Origin: Candidatus Celerinatantimonas neptuna
GTDB taxonomy: Bacteria; Pseudomonadota; Gammaproteobacteria; Enterobacterales; Celerinatantimonadaceae
NCBI GenBank assembly: GCA_911810475.1
Contig: OU461276.1
Span: forward strand, 2,729,501 to 2,793,500
Direction of reading: 5' to 3'
DNA: 64,000 nucleotides
Shown here: piece after piece, positions 46,498-57,065 of the stretch
How the letters are laid out: each line of letters begins with the position of its first letter
Numbering within the stretch: position 1 is the stretch's first letter
Made by a program: the position numbers and the translations under genes
The notes under the pieces: model-generated
Told to the model about the DNA's origin: nothing
What the model saw: only the letters and a program-made list of their open reading frames with translations
Databases searched by the model: none

Positions 46498-47193
46498 ATG
46501 GCTCAGATCCTGATTGTTGATGATGAACCGGCTATTCGTCGTTTTTTGCGAATTAGTTTAATTGCTGAAGGACATCAGGTTCGCGAAGCCGGAACATTAG
46601 GAGAAGCCCGCACGCTTCTACATAAAGAGCATCCGAATTTATTAGTTCTTGATCTGGGGTTACCTGATGGTGATGGTAGTGAGTTATTGACTGAAATCCG
46701 GTGTCATTATGACTGGCCTGTTATTGTTTTATCTGTCCGGGAAGATGAGTCAGAAAAGGTCCGTTTACTGGATTCCGGTGCCAATGATTACATGACTAAA
46801 CCTTTTGGTATTCAGGAATTCGTGGCAAGAATTCGCGTATTGTTACGTACTTTTTCAAAACCGGTTGAATCTTCCCCTATTCAGGTGAGCCGGTGTGCGA
46901 TTGAGCTGGATCCGTTATCTCATCAGTTGTTTTTTAAAGGCGAATCCATTCAGTTATCGAAGAAGGAATATGGATTCATGGAACAGCTGCTGCGTCATCC
47001 CGGAAAAGTGTTGATGCAAAATCATCTTTTGACATCGATTTGGGGGCCGACACATGTCGATGATAATCATTATCTGAGAATTGTAGTTGCTAATTTGCGT
47101 CGTAAATTAGGAGATGATGCTCACAATCCACAATGGATTGAAACATTACCGGGTATTGGCTATCGATTTATTGGCCATTTAGATGCACGTTAA
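46498..47193 (+). CDS. kdpE: KdpE, response regulator
   Basis: The 231-residue OmpR-type regulator has a receiver domain with DDEP (about 8-11), phospho-acceptor Asp52 in LVLDLGLPDGDG and the Lys of YMTKPFG. The winged-helix C-terminal domain (about 125-228) has LSKKEYGFMEQLLRHPGKV and LRRKLGDD. It activates kdpFABC when phosphorylated by KdpD. kdpDE are in the same operon as kdpFABC, so expression is self-reinforcing. Confidence 0.95.
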   Translation: MAQILIVDDEPAIRRFLRISLIAEGHQVREAGTLGEARTLLHKEHPNLLVLDLGLPDGDGSELLTEIRCHYDWPVIVLSVREDESEKVRLLDSGANDYMTKPFGIQEFVARIRVLLRTFSKPVESSPIQVSRCAIELDPLSHQLFFKGESIQLSKKEYGFMEQLLRHPGKVLMQNHLLTSIWGPTHVDDNHYLRIVVANLRRKLGDDAHNPQWIETLPGIGYRFIGHLDAR

Positions 47194-47397
47194 ATAATCC
47201 CTGAATAAAAAATCACAATGGGTTGTCCTGATACAATAAGTTAATTGAGTATTAATTATGATTTTTATTGGAGTCTGAATGTATTAATTATGAATAATCA
47301 TTGATCTTTTTAATTATAGCTGGTGCTGGTGTTGTTTTTTTGTAATGATAATGTTCTAGTTTTCTTAGACTTTTAAGTTGATTAAAGGATTTCAAAG

Positions 47398-48615
47398 ATG
47401 GAACAAGCGAATATAATTCAAATACCGCAGTTTATTTCAAAGTACCTCCTTTTAGCTGTACAACTACTTTCCTTATTTATTATTTCCAGTTCGAATGTTT
47501 GGGCGGCAAAGTCATTTGTTCATCCGGGATTACTGGTGACCAATGCCGATTTTAAACGTATTCGAACTGAGGTGGCTGATAAAGCTCAGCCCTGGGAAAA
47601 GGGATGGAAAAAGCTAATTAATAATTCCCATTCGTCACTAAAATGGAAAGCAAATCCTCAATCTGTTATTTATCGGGGAATTGTTGCATCAGAGACGCAG
47701 AATTATGGAATTCTTTATAATGATGCAGCCGCAGCATTTGCTTTAGCCATTCGATGGAAAGTAACTGGTAATACAGCATATGCTGATAAAGCTGTAGAAA
47801 TACTCAATGGATGGGGTTCGACTTTAACTGCCATTAAAGGAAGTTCAGACAAATATTTAGCGGCAGGTATTTATGGCTATCAGTTGGCGAATGCAGCTGA
47901 AATTATGCGGACCTATCCAAAATGGAGCGCAGCCAATTTTAAACAGTTTAAAAATATGATGCTGGATGTTTTTTATCCGATGAATCATAATTTTTTGGTC
48001 AATCATAATGGTGCGGCTATTGATCACTATTGGTCGAACTGGGATTTAGCTCAGCTGAATTCAATGTTAGCGATTGGTGTATTGACCGACGATCGGAGTA
48101 TTTACGACGAAGCGATTGATTATTTCAAAAATGGCAAAGGTAACGGTGCAATTCATAATCTTATCTGGAAAGTTTACTCGAAAAAAGGAATTGCACAAAT
48201 GCAGGAAAGTGGCCGGGATCAGGGGCATGCACTACTTTCCGTTGGCTTGGTTGGTTCGTTGGCTCAAATGGCATGGAACCAAGGTGACGATCTTTATGGC
48301 TATGATCATAATTTAATCCTCAAAGGTGCAGAATATGAGGCTGAGTATAATCTGGGACACAGCGTTCCGTATACGACATATACTAACAGCGATGTCACGC
48401 AGACAAAAATTAGCTCAAGTAGTCGTGGACAAATCAGACCGATTTGGGAGCGATTGTATAATCATTATGTGGTGTTAAAAGGGCTTAAAGCACCTTATGT
48501 TGAACAATTTGCTAAAAAATCTCGTCCAGAAGGTGGCGGTGGTAATTATGGCCCGAATAGTGGTGGATATGATCATTTGGGATATGGCACGTTGCTTTAT
48601 TCATTACCACATTAA
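47398..48615 (+). CDS. Secreted alginate-lyase-superfamily polysaccharide lyase
   Basis: The 405-residue precursor has a signal peptide (hydrophobic about 17-36, ending near VWAAK). The body is a largely alpha/alpha toroid of the alginate-lyase type: HPGLLVTNADFKRIRTEV, AAAFALAIRWKVTGNTAYADKAVEILNGWGSTL, the NHNGAAIDHYWSNWDLAQL segment (Asn/His/Tyr catalytic-type residues) and ESGRDQGHALLSVGLVG. The superfamily includes uronan lyases (alginate or glucuronan), so a uronic-acid polymer is the likely substrate. An AAGGATTTCAAAG stretch precedes the ATG. It shares a terminator with the chemoreceptor on the other strand. Confidence 0.8.
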   Translation: MEQANIIQIPQFISKYLLLAVQLLSLFIISSSNVWAAKSFVHPGLLVTNADFKRIRTEVADKAQPWEKGWKKLINNSHSSLKWKANPQSVIYRGIVASETQNYGILYNDAAAAFALAIRWKVTGNTAYADKAVEILNGWGSTLTAIKGSSDKYLAAGIYGYQLANAAEIMRTYPKWSAANFKQFKNMMLDVFYPMNHNFLVNHNGAAIDHYWSNWDLAQLNSMLAIGVLTDDRSIYDEAIDYFKNGKGNGAIHNLIWKVYSKKGIAQMQESGRDQGHALLSVGLVGSLAQMAWNQGDDLYGYDHNLILKGAEYEAEYNLGHSVPYTTYTNSDVTQTKISSSSRGQIRPIWERLYNHYVVLKGLKAPYVEQFAKKSRPEGGGGNYGPNSGGYDHLGYGTLLYSLPH

Positions 48616-48632
48616 TCAGGCTATTGATGGTT

Positions 48633-48666
48633 AAAAAAAGAGCTGACAAATGTCAGCTCTTTTTTA
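48633..48666. terminator. Bidirectional Rho-independent terminator
   Basis: AAAAAAGAGCTGACA (48634-48648), a two-base loop and its exact complement give an A/T-flanked hairpin that ends transcripts from both sides: the lyase gene (plus) and the chemoreceptor gene (minus). Confidence 0.92.
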
Positions 48667-50661
48667 TTAGAACGTAAATTGTTTCATGAGTTGTTTCATT
48701 TCATCTGCTTGTTTTGAGAGCTGTTTTGATGCTGTTTCACTGGCTTTTGATGCATCTACATTACTTTGAACAACCAGATTGATATTTTCTATTCCCTGCT
48801 GAATGGTTTCGACTCCGGTCGTTTGTTCAGTACTTGCCTGAGCAATCTGTTGAACGAGTTCGGATGTGTGAATAATATTTTTGTATATATCTTCAAAAGA
48901 TGTAGATGTACGGTTTGCTATTGATTCACCATTGGTTGTTTTTTCTGATGATGATTCAATCAGTTTTGATGTTTCCATGGCTGCTGCTGTACTGCGTTCA
49001 GCCAGGTTTCTGACTTCTTCGGCAACGACGGCAAATCCTCTTCCATGCTGTCCTGCCCGGGCGGCTTCAATTGCTGCGTTAAGAGCCAGTAAGTTGGTTT
49101 GATCGGCGATGGAATGAATCGTTGTAATAAATTCCGATATACTTTGACCGGATTCTTTAATTTCATTCATGGCTTCAACCATATCTTCCATATGTTGTTT
49201 TCCGGTTTGAGCTGCTTGTTGTGCCTGTGTCGCTAATGAATTAGCCTGTCTGGCGTTATCAGCGTTAAGATTTGTTTGAGTGGTTAACTCGTCCAGAGAA
49301 TGGCCAATTGATTCGATATTTTCAGCTTGTTGGTTTGCCCCGGATGAAAGTGATTCACTGGTCGTTGCAATATTTAAACTACCACTGGCAATATGCTCAC
49401 TGGATTGTTGTACCCGGCTTAACACATGATTAAGATTCTGGGTCATATCAGAAAGCGATTTTCCAAGAATATCCTTCTCTGATGCCAGCTTGATGTTCTG
49501 TGATAGATCGCCGCCAGCGATATGGTGAGCAAGATCGGCTTTATTTTTTAAATTGTTAACCATGTGACGCATCGCGCTGTATAGACTTTTTGGTGATTCA
49601 CCGTGATCCGCGAGTTCTATGTTCAAATCGCCTTCCTGAACCCGTTGGACGATGCTGGCAACCAGAGCAGGATCTCCTCCCAACTGTCTGCTTGTCGAGC
49701 TGATAATCATAAAGGCGATGGCGATACCGGCTAAAATTGCAGCAATGATGACCAGTACAATAATAATAATGGTGTTTCTGTTGGTTTGTTGGAGCTGTGG
49801 GCCGAGTCTGTCTTGTTCTTTTTTGATGTCTGATTTCAGATTTTCGATATCTGAAGCGATATTCGGACCGATCTGATTGAGATTCTTGATGATGTTGTCT
49901 CGTTCCTGGGTTAATTGAACCATTTGATCGAACGTTTTCCGATAGAGCTGCACTTTCAAATTAATTGATGTTAGACGTTTTTTCTGTTGAGCCGTAATAA
50001 CGCTTTGCTGCAATGTTTTGAATTGTTGATTAAGGGCATGAAATTCATTGTCTACTCGTTTGACTGCCTGAGGATTACTGTTATGGATGAATTTCATGGC
50101 ATAAATACGAGCCAGTAAAAGATGGCGTAAGGTTAAAGATGATTCATAAGATACATTGACATTATTATTGTTCTTGGCACTGGTTAATATTAAAGTGAAT
50201 TCTTCTTCAATCTGAGGTCCCGTTTTATCGAGTACGCCTTTGATTAATGCATTTCTCTGAGCCATCAGATGGGTTACTTTGAGAAAGGACTGATTGTATT
50301 CATCGAGAAGTTGATGAATATAGTTAAGGACTTTAGTATGTGAGGGGTCAACTATTTCCCGGCTGGCATTTGACATTGCTGTTTGCGTTTTATCCCAGTA
50401 ATGATCGAATCTTTGTAACTCTTTTGAATTTCCGTCCAGAATAAAATCTTTGACACTCATCCTCACCATCAGCATATTGCCCTGAACCAGACTGGCCAGG
50501 TTTGTATCCCGGGCCATCTGACGATATACACTAAACTTATTTGATACGTTTTGTAAGGAGAAGTAAGCCACACCTCCAACGATGAGCAACAGCAATAGAA
50601 TGACCGAAAAACCGATATAAAGTTTTTGATTAAAGCGGAGTGTTTGCATATTTTCATCCAT
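48667..50661 (-). CDS. Methyl-accepting chemotaxis protein with long helical sensor domain
   Basis: The 664-residue chemoreceptor has an N-terminal membrane helix (about 14-34: [17 protein letters not shown]), a periplasmic all-helical region of about 250 residues of the bimodular (HBM) type, a second membrane helix (about 297-322) and HAMP. The signalling domain has the conserved hairpin tip [38 protein letters not shown]. It relays an unknown signal to CheA. An internal ATG at 50649, with GGATGA before it, is an alternative start. Next to the lyase, it could sense polymer breakdown products, but this is only context. Confidence 0.92.
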   Translation of the reverse strand: MDENMQTLRFNQKLYIGFSVILLLLLIVGGVAYFSLQNVSNKFSVYRQMARDTNLASLVQGNMLMVRMSVKDFILDGNSKELQRFDHYWDKTQTAMSNASREIVDPSHTKVLNYIHQLLDEYNQSFLKVTHLMAQRNALIKGVLDKTGPQIEEEFTLILTSAKNNNNVNVSYESSLTLRHLLLARIYAMKFIHNSNPQAVKRVDNEFHALNQQFKTLQQSVITAQQKKRLTSINLKVQLYRKTFDQMVQLTQERDNIIKNLNQIGPNIASDIENLKSDIKKEQDRLGPQLQQTNRNTIIIIVLVIIAAILAGIAIAFMIISSTSRQLGGDPALVASIVQRVQEGDLNIELADHGESPKSLYSAMRHMVNNLKNKADLAHHIAGGDLSQNIKLASEKDILGKSLSDMTQNLNHVLSRVQQSSEHIASGSLNIATTSESLSSGANQQAENIESIGHSLDELTTQTNLNADNARQANSLATQAQQAAQTGKQHMEDMVEAMNEIKESGQSISEFITTIHSIADQTNLLALNAAIEAARAGQHGRGFAVVAEEVRNLAERSTAAAMETSKLIESSSEKTTNGESIANRTSTSFEDIYKNIIHTSELVQQIAQASTEQTTGVETIQQGIENINLVVQSNVDASKASETASKQLSKQADEMKQLMKQFTF

Positions 50662-50989
50662 TCCAATCGTTGATAAGTCCTTTAGAAGGAATTAATTTAA
50701 AGCCATCTATCTATTTTTAGTCGATAAATGGCAAAAAGGCTTATTTTTTGGCGTGATTATGCTATGAATTTTGGTTTGTTTTTTTATCAGGTGGCAAACT
50801 CGTCTGTATTTGTTTTTTAATCGGTTAGTTGTGGATAATGATAAGCGTCTGTTTTATTGTGTGTTGTCTTAAGAGTTATATTCTAAATTGACCGATGAGC
50901 TGATTAAAATATTCGTTGGCAGAATTGATGATTTGTTGTGGTTTGACAGTGGCTCGATCATTGAGTGAATTTAATCCTTTTTTCCACTG

Positions 50990-51975
50990 ATTCTATCGTG
51001 TTAAAGGCTTGTCCAAGCCACTTAATATCTGAAAATGGTCAAAAGAACAACTTTGCAGCTGATATGCTTGTGTAAGCTTTTTCATAATCAGTTGTCGACG
51101 ACCAGAGATCCTGTAAGAACATAGCTGTATCTCAAGATAGTGTTCAGGCGGATTTTTAGGGGGGATGGAATACAATCATTCCCCATAAGCAATTATCTTT
51201 GAGAATCGAAATCGATAATGTTGACCGGACATGCATATTGTCAAGGTAATATGCATGTCCGGTATACTGCGTAATAGCGAATAACACTGATTGAGGAGAA
51301 GATTATCGGGAAGTTTTTCAGGAATAAGCTGCGCCGGTGGGGCGGTTTCATCAATGAGAGTGAACGGATTTTATTCTTTCTATAGAGTTTTCTGACTTGC
51401 CTGAGAATATCTTCAGCAGGGAATCGGATTCCAAGGTATTTTATCTTCTCTTTGGAAGAAACTGCTCCAGAGACAACTTTATCTGATCAGTCAGGCTGAA
51501 AACGATACATCATGACACGATTATAGTTTGAGCCATGTTGCATCTGCTCTGTGATGGTATCGAATAGTTTTTGGGTTTTATGCGCCTTCTTTAATGATTC
51601 AGCCATTTTTCGAATTATGGCAATGACATGATGAGACGTAAATTGCCGATCGGTATTTGGGATAAATTCGAAGTTAATTTAACCTCTTATAAGATGTGCC
51701 AGGCATTTCCACTGACTTGTCCAGATATATCCCGATTCGGTGAGTTCTATTTTGCGGGTATGCATGGGTTCAAGTATGTTCAGGTTGAGCTCTTCTTTAA
51801 ACTGAAGTCAAGAGCGTTGAATTAAGTAATTGGATGAAATTTTCAGAGTACTGCCCAATAAATGGGGTTGTGGATCCATAATTAATTGGAATCCATGAGG
51901 TCGGATATTTCCGATATGATGAATTGGTTCTGCGGTACATTGCTTAGCTCCTTCTTTAGTAATTGAGCGGGTCAC
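50990..51975 (-). pseudogene. Decayed bacteriophytochrome (PAS–GAF–PHY photosensor)
   Basis: Reading the minus strand from about 51975 across stops and frameshifts gives QCTAEPIHHIGNIRPHGF (PAS domain with the biliverdin-type Cys and PIH.xG.IxPHG motif), then RKMAESLKKAHKTQKLFDTI, NYNRVMMYRFQPD, KVVSGAV, YLGIRFPAEDI, RQVRKLYRKN (GAF core) and YLDNMHVRSTLSISILKDNCLWGMIVFHPP (late GAF). These occur in the order of true bacteriophytochromes. At least four disruptions are visible, and any output domain at the 50.9 kb end is unreadable. Confidence 0.8.
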
Positions 51976-52153
51976 AAGCACTTTCCCCCATTGATATGTT
52001 CCAAAGCAGGAATAAATGTATAAAAAGGCAGTCTAGTTTGCTTTTTGATGAAATGCATAGTATACAACAATGCTCAGATCTTTACTTTGGATAATAGTCT
52101 CAGATTTAACGCTCTTAGAGAGAATCTTTATCCGGTATTGAAGTTTGTGTGAA

Positions 52154-53041
52154 TTATGTAGTGGAAAGATGAGTTAGAAGATTGATTAAGTTTTTGACGA
52201 CAGCAGAGCGCTCATGAGGACGGTGAATAAAGGCAATGATTGAGCGGGCAGTGGAGTCGATTAAGTGGTGATACTGAACCCCGGGTAGCTGAATATGCTT
52301 CATCGATTCAGGAATCAGAGAGATCCCAAATCCGGCTGCAACCAAATTGGCAATCGATGATATCTGAGGGGATTCCATTTCTACATTCGGTTCAAAATCT
52401 GTATTTCGACATTCTTCGATGATGAAGTCATAAAGCATTGGTCCAATTGCCCTTGGAAACATAATAAATGGGGTATTGGCCAGTGATACTAGTGGAATAT
52501 TCTGGTGATCATGAAGTGGATGAGTCGATGGTAATACCGCAACAAGTTCTTCTTCTACAACAGGATGAGTTATCAGCTCTTTACAATCTAAAGGCATTCT
52601 GACAAATGCACAGTCTATTTCGCATTGGTAGACTTTTTCGACCAGTTTAAGACTGTCGCTTTCCTGTGATGAAATCCGGATATTTTCATACATTTTCCGA
52701 TATTCACGAATGATTTTGGGGATTAAAGGATTAAATGCGACAGATCCTGCAAATCCGATAGAAAGCTGACCGCAATGACCTCGGGCAATTTGCTTGATTT
52801 CAATTAAGGTCTGCTCGGAATCTTCTAAAATTTTTTGAGCCCTTTCTTTAAAGAATATCCCGGCTTCAGTTAGTTCAATACTTCTTGGATGACGAATGAA
52901 TAACGGGGTTCCAATCTCTCGTTCAAGTTTCTGTATTTGCAGACTTAATGGTGGTTGAGCAATTCGTAGCTGTTCTGCTGCTTTGGTGAAATGCATGCAT
53001 TCAGCGACTGCAAGAAAATAGCGTAATTGGCGAAATTCCAT
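52154..53041 (-). CDS. LysR-family regulator (CatM/BenM-like)
   Basis: The 295-residue protein has an N-terminal HTH (MEFRQLRYFLAVAECMHFTKAAEQLRIAQPPLSLQIQKLE) typical of the BenM/CatM/CbbR branch and a C-terminal effector domain (about 90-290). It is oriented away from the lut operon with more than 900 bases between, so control of lutABC is possible but not shown. Its own downstream side is the phytochrome wreck. Confidence 0.88.
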   Translation of the reverse strand: MEFRQLRYFLAVAECMHFTKAAEQLRIAQPPLSLQIQKLEREIGTPLFIRHPRSIELTEAGIFFKERAQKILEDSEQTLIEIKQIARGHCGQLSIGFAGSVAFNPLIPKIIREYRKMYENIRISSQESDSLKLVEKVYQCEIDCAFVRMPLDCKELITHPVVEEELVAVLPSTHPLHDHQNIPLVSLANTPFIMFPRAIGPMLYDFIIEECRNTDFEPNVEMESPQISSIANLVAAGFGISLIPESMKHIQLPGVQYHHLIDSTARSIIAFIHRPHERSAVVKNLINLLTHLSTT

Positions 53042-53983
53042 ATGCTTTTTCCTGGTTATCGACTTGTTTGGGTGTGAAATGAGAAGAGGATATCAATGGG
53101 ATGCATATGCGTACCAGAGTTAGGTAAATAATTAAATATGTTAAAACCCAATATATTGCCGGGAGTTATAATTTTATCGCTTTCGTCGGTTGCTGTCGAT
53201 TTTAGAAAAACATCTATTTTTAAAATTGATGTTTATTTACAAAGATGGTGAGAAATTAGCTTCAAGCTTATTCATTGAGTTAATAACATAAAAACAAGCT
53301 AATTAAACATAGATGAAAATAATAACTATTCTTATTTGAGTAATTATTTAGCTTTTCTTACCATAGTATAGATGGCTTCGGTTTGTGAAGTAATTATCAA
53401 TATCTCTACTTATATGTTGTGAATATGAATAACGTATGTTTAAAGTATTGGATATCTGAAAGCAGTATTTTTATTCTAAGTGAAGAAAAGGCATGAAGTA
53501 GATAATTAATCATAAATGTGTCGTTTAAATAATGTGATTAAACACATAAATATTAGATGTTCGCAAATAAGATAGTGTAACAAGCATATTTGAAGTCGTG
53601 GCTTTACAGCCGAGGCTGGATAACAGATTTTGAAAGGATTAGCCAAGGAATGTTTTCGATACTGTTATCCAGTCGACTATTTTTTGGTGGAATTTAATTG
53701 CAGTTTAAGGTGCCTATGTTTATTTCAGCCCATCCATCCTAATCTTCAATATATCATATCGTTATAACCATCTTCTTTTATTGCGAATAAAGTATAAGCT
53801 TTGTTGAAAGGTCTTCATTTTTACATGACAGATACTCAGTCGACCTTGAATGGATGATACCCATTTTGGGTAAGAGATAGCGAATGTGATTTAAGCATGA
53901 TGTGACTCTCTTCGACTATGAATGCAGCGTATCCATTGAGTGTGCGATTTAACAAATAGATAGTTTTTCGAGAGTATTATTAA
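53042..53983. other. Long intergenic region upstream of lutA
   Basis: No coding frame stands out in about 940 AT-rich bases. An imperfectly spaced inverted repeat occurs at 53616-53672: CTGGATAACAG and CTGTTATCCAG, 11 bases each, 35 bases apart. The lut promoter must lie near the right end. Confidence 0.5.
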
Positions 53984-54703
53984 ATGAAAATTAATTTTTT
54001 TGCGACTTGTTTATGCGATACCGTTAAGGCGGACGTTGCCAAGCAAGCTGTGTTGTTACTGGAACAATTAGGTTGTGAGGTATTGTTTCCTGAAGACCAG
54101 GGGTGTTGTGGTATGCCGGCAATTAATAGTGGCTATATCAAATCGACACTTCCGTCAATCAAGTCGAATATTCAGGCTTTTGAGAAAAATGATGATCCGA
54201 TCGTTATTGCTGCTGGTTCATGTGGTGCTATGTTGAAATCCTACCCGGATTATTTTGAGGATGACCTTCATTGGCAAGAGCGGGCTAAACGGGTGTCGGA
54301 TCGTGTATATGAATTAACCCAGTTTATTGTCGATTATCTGAATGTCTCAGATGTCGGGGCTAAATTACCTGGTAAAGCGGTCTATCATCCGTCGTGTAGT
54401 TTGCTGCGTAAGTTACATGTTGTAGAACAGCCACTGACATTACTTCACTCAGTTGAAGGTCTTGAATTGTTACCGTTTGAAAATCAAAACACCTGTTGCG
54501 GTTTTGGTGGAACGTTTTCTGTCAAAATGTCAGAAATCTCCACTGAGATGGTCAAAGAAAAAGTTCGCCATATAACCAAAGTCCGACCTGATTATCTTAT
54601 TGGGGCTGACATTAGCTGTCTGATGAACATTGGCGGTCGAATCAGCCGTGAAGGTCATTCGATCAAAGTGATGCATATCGCTCAAGTACTGATGAGCCGT
54701 TAA
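53984..54703 (+). CDS. lutA: LutA, (Fe-S)-binding subunit of the L-lactate oxidation complex
   Basis: The 239 residues carry two copies of the cysteine-rich CCG domain: FPEDQGCCGMPAINSGY (about 37-53) and NTCCGFGGTFSVK (about 169-181), plus VYHPSCSLLRKL. This matches LutA/LldE/YkgE. With LutB and LutC it oxidises L-lactate to pyruvate without a flavin LldD. It starts the three-gene operon with a 14-base gap to lutB. Confidence 0.93.
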   Translation: MKINFFATCLCDTVKADVAKQAVLLLEQLGCEVLFPEDQGCCGMPAINSGYIKSTLPSIKSNIQAFEKNDDPIVIAAGSCGAMLKSYPDYFEDDLHWQERAKRVSDRVYELTQFIVDYLNVSDVGAKLPGKAVYHPSCSLLRKLHVVEQPLTLLHSVEGLELLPFENQNTCCGFGGTFSVKMSEISTEMVKEKVRHITKVRPDYLIGADISCLMNIGGRISREGHSIKVMHIAQVLMSR

Positions 54704-54717
54704 TAAAGGAGCTATCG

Positions 54718-56145
54718 ATGTCACTCAAAACAAGTCAGGATCCGTTTAGACAACGGATTGATGTCAATATGTCCGATAATTTTATGCGTTCTGCTGTTGC
54801 CAATGCTCAGGAGCGCATGTTCAATAACCGGGCCAATGCTGCTGAACAATTAGGTCATTGGGATCAATGGCGGGAAATGGGTCGAATCATTCGGGACCAT
54901 GTACTTGAGAATTTAGATTATTATCTCGAACAGCTTAGCGAAAAAGTTCAAAGTAATGGTGGCCATGTATTTTTTGCAAAAACTGCTGAAGATGCCCGTC
55001 AATATATCGAAAAAGTGATTCGGGAGAAGCAGGCTAAGTCAATCGTTAAATCAAAATCGATGGTGACTGAAGAGATTGGTATGAACCAGATGATCGAATC
55101 TCTTGGATGTGAAATCCTGGAAACCGATCTGGGCGAATATATTTTGCAGATGGATGATGGTGATGCGCCATCTCATATTGTGGTTCCGGCTTTACATAAA
55201 GATCGTGAGAATATCCGTGAAGTTTTTGAGAAAAAATTAGGATATACCGGTAGCTCTGAGCCTGAGCAGATGACCCGTTTTGTGCGTCAGAAGATCCGCC
55301 ATAATTTCCTTGAAGCTGATATTGGTATTACCGGGTGTAATTTTGCTGTGGCCGAATCTGGAACTGTCAGTTTAGTCACCAATGAAGGTAATGCCCGTTT
55401 TACCACATCATTACCTAAAACCCATATCGCAGTTATGGGAATGGAACGTCTGGTTCCGACATTTAAAGAGCTGGATATTATGCTCAGCCTGTTATGTCGT
55501 AGTGCTGTGGGTCAGCCATTGACTAGTTATATTACCGCTTTGACAGGGCCCCGAGAGTCTGATCAGGTTGATGGTCCTGAAGATTTTCACCTCGTCATTG
55601 TTGATAATGGGCGTTCTGATATTTTAGCGTCATCATTTCACGATATTTTACGTTGTATTCGCTGTGCGGCTTGTGTCAATACTTGTCCGGCTTATCGTCA
55701 TATCGGTGGTCATTCGTATGGTTCGATTTATTCAGGTCCGATTGGTGCCGTTCTCTCTCCTTTATTAGGCGGTTATAAAGATTTCAAAGAACTTCCTTAT
55801 GCGTGCAGTTTGTGTAAAGGCTGTAATGATGTTTGTCCGGTTAAGATCCCATTAGCTCAGTTGATGCTTAAGCATCGTCAGGTGATGGCAGAATCAAAAT
55901 TAACCGATTCTCGTGAAAGAATGATGGTTGGTGCATTTAATTATATTAATTCGCATCCGAAGCTATGGAGTCCATTTGTTAAAACAGGGGCAAAAGTGGC
56001 TAAAATGGTCATTAAGGACGGTCGGTTACCGATTGATCTTGTCAAAGCGTGGAGTGTTTCGCGCGATCTACCTGAGCCGGATGGTCAGGCGTTTCGTTCA
56101 TGGTTTAAAGAACATCGCAAAGCCCAGACAAAAGGAGATAAATAA
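54718..56145 (+). CDS. lutB: LutB, iron-sulfur subunit of the L-lactate oxidation complex
   Basis: The 475 residues contain an N-terminal LUD/DUF162 domain (about 60-300: KSKSMVTEEIGMNQMIESLG, ESGTVSLVTNEGNAR), and two 4Fe-4S motifs, CIRCAACVNTCPAYRHIGG (about 312) and CSLCKGCNDVCPVKIPL (about 363). The C-terminal DUF3390 region follows. Architecture and length match LldF/YkgF. A good AAAGGAG sits before the ATG. Its stop overlaps the lutC start by one base. Confidence 0.95.
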   Translation: MSLKTSQDPFRQRIDVNMSDNFMRSAVANAQERMFNNRANAAEQLGHWDQWREMGRIIRDHVLENLDYYLEQLSEKVQSNGGHVFFAKTAEDARQYIEKVIREKQAKSIVKSKSMVTEEIGMNQMIESLGCEILETDLGEYILQMDDGDAPSHIVVPALHKDRENIREVFEKKLGYTGSSEPEQMTRFVRQKIRHNFLEADIGITGCNFAVAESGTVSLVTNEGNARFTTSLPKTHIAVMGMERLVPTFKELDIMLSLLCRSAVGQPLTSYITALTGPRESDQVDGPEDFHLVIVDNGRSDILASSFHDILRCIRCAACVNTCPAYRHIGGHSYGSIYSGPIGAVLSPLLGGYKDFKELPYACSLCKGCNDVCPVKIPLAQLMLKHRQVMAESKLTDSRERMMVGAFNYINSHPKLWSPFVKTGAKVAKMVIKDGRLPIDLVKAWSVSRDLPEPDGQAFRSWFKEHRKAQTKGDK

Positions 56146-56861
56146 TGGCTGTTTATCATCAGGAAGAGTTCCTCGATCAACTTGCGGCGAAGTTGAATCG
56201 CCCCCGGATAAAAAAAGCACCAGACCCGATTGTGTTGCCACACAGTTGCCATGAGGAAGTGATGGCCACTGCAACATCGGACGAGCTAAAACATAATTTA
56301 CTTGAGTATTCAGAAAAAACACTCGGAGCGATGGTCAAAGTGACCACCCGGAATGATTTCCCTCAGGCTTTTATTGAAACTTGTCGTCATTTTGTCGGGG
56401 ATAGCAAGGAGCCCAGCGTTGTGTCAGGTGATTCGCGTCTGACAGATTTATTGGATGACTCGCGTATTCGCGAAAGCGGGCTGGCATTTTATATTTGGAA
56501 CGCTGAGGCCGGTTATGAAGAGAATATCCGATATACAGAAGCTGCAAAAGTAGGGGTTGTTTTTGCTGAGCAAGCTATGGCTGAGTCGGGAACGATCGTT
56601 TTGTATAGTTCACCGGTGCAGGGACGTGCGATTAGTTTGTTGCCAGAAACATCTATTTTTGTTATTCCTAAGAGTGCTTTGGTGCCCAGGGTAACACAGG
56701 CTTGTCGGTTGCTGCATGAAAAGGCCAGCTGCGAAGAGAGACTGCCATCATGTGTGAACTTCATTTCAGGCCCAAGTTCGACCGCGGATATTGAACTAAT
56801 TAAAGTGGTTGGGGTTCATGGTCCGATTAACGCCTGCTACATGATTATTGATGATGAATAG
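56145..56861 (+). CDS. lutC: LutC, LUD-domain subunit of the L-lactate oxidation complex
   Basis: The 238 residues form the LUD domain of LutC/LldG/YkgG: a variable N-terminal third, then VFAEQAMAESGTIVLYSSPVQGRAISLLPETSIFVIPKSALVPRV and the C-terminal NFISGPSSTADIELIKVVGVHGP. It is usually about 190-230 residues. It ends the lut operon and is followed by a strong terminator. Confidence 0.92.
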   Translation: MAVYHQEEFLDQLAAKLNRPRIKKAPDPIVLPHSCHEEVMATATSDELKHNLLEYSEKTLGAMVKVTTRNDFPQAFIETCRHFVGDSKEPSVVSGDSRLTDLLDDSRIRESGLAFYIWNAEAGYEENIRYTEAAKVGVVFAEQAMAESGTIVLYSSPVQGRAISLLPETSIFVIPKSALVPRVTQACRLLHEKASCEERLPSCVNFISGPSSTADIELIKVVGVHGPINACYMIIDDE

Positions 56862-56929
56862 TGATATAACGTAGCGTTAACTATGTGGCTTAGTATTCTG
56901 AGTGAATATTCTGGCTGATAAAGTACGTA

Positions 56930-56966
56930 AAACGCCCCCGGTTTTTGAAAAGCCGGGGGCGTTTTT
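56930..56966 (+). terminator. Rho-independent terminator of lutABC
   Basis: AACGCCCCCGG (56931-56941) and CCGGGGGCGTT (56953-56963), with T/A pairs next to the loop, form a stable stem followed by TTT. It lies about 70 bases after the lutC stop. Confidence 0.92.
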
Positions 56967-57065
56967 ATTGTTGTTAAAAATGATGTTATTTGCGATTAAA
57001 GCCATTATATCCGGTAGGCTTGTTTAGCTCATCCTTCAATTTGCGATAAAAGCAGTCTATTTTTA

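Noticed and set aside
51628-51825. A 65-codon plus-strand frame
   Set aside because: It is antisense to the bacteriophytochrome remnant, whose minus-strand motifs explain the region.
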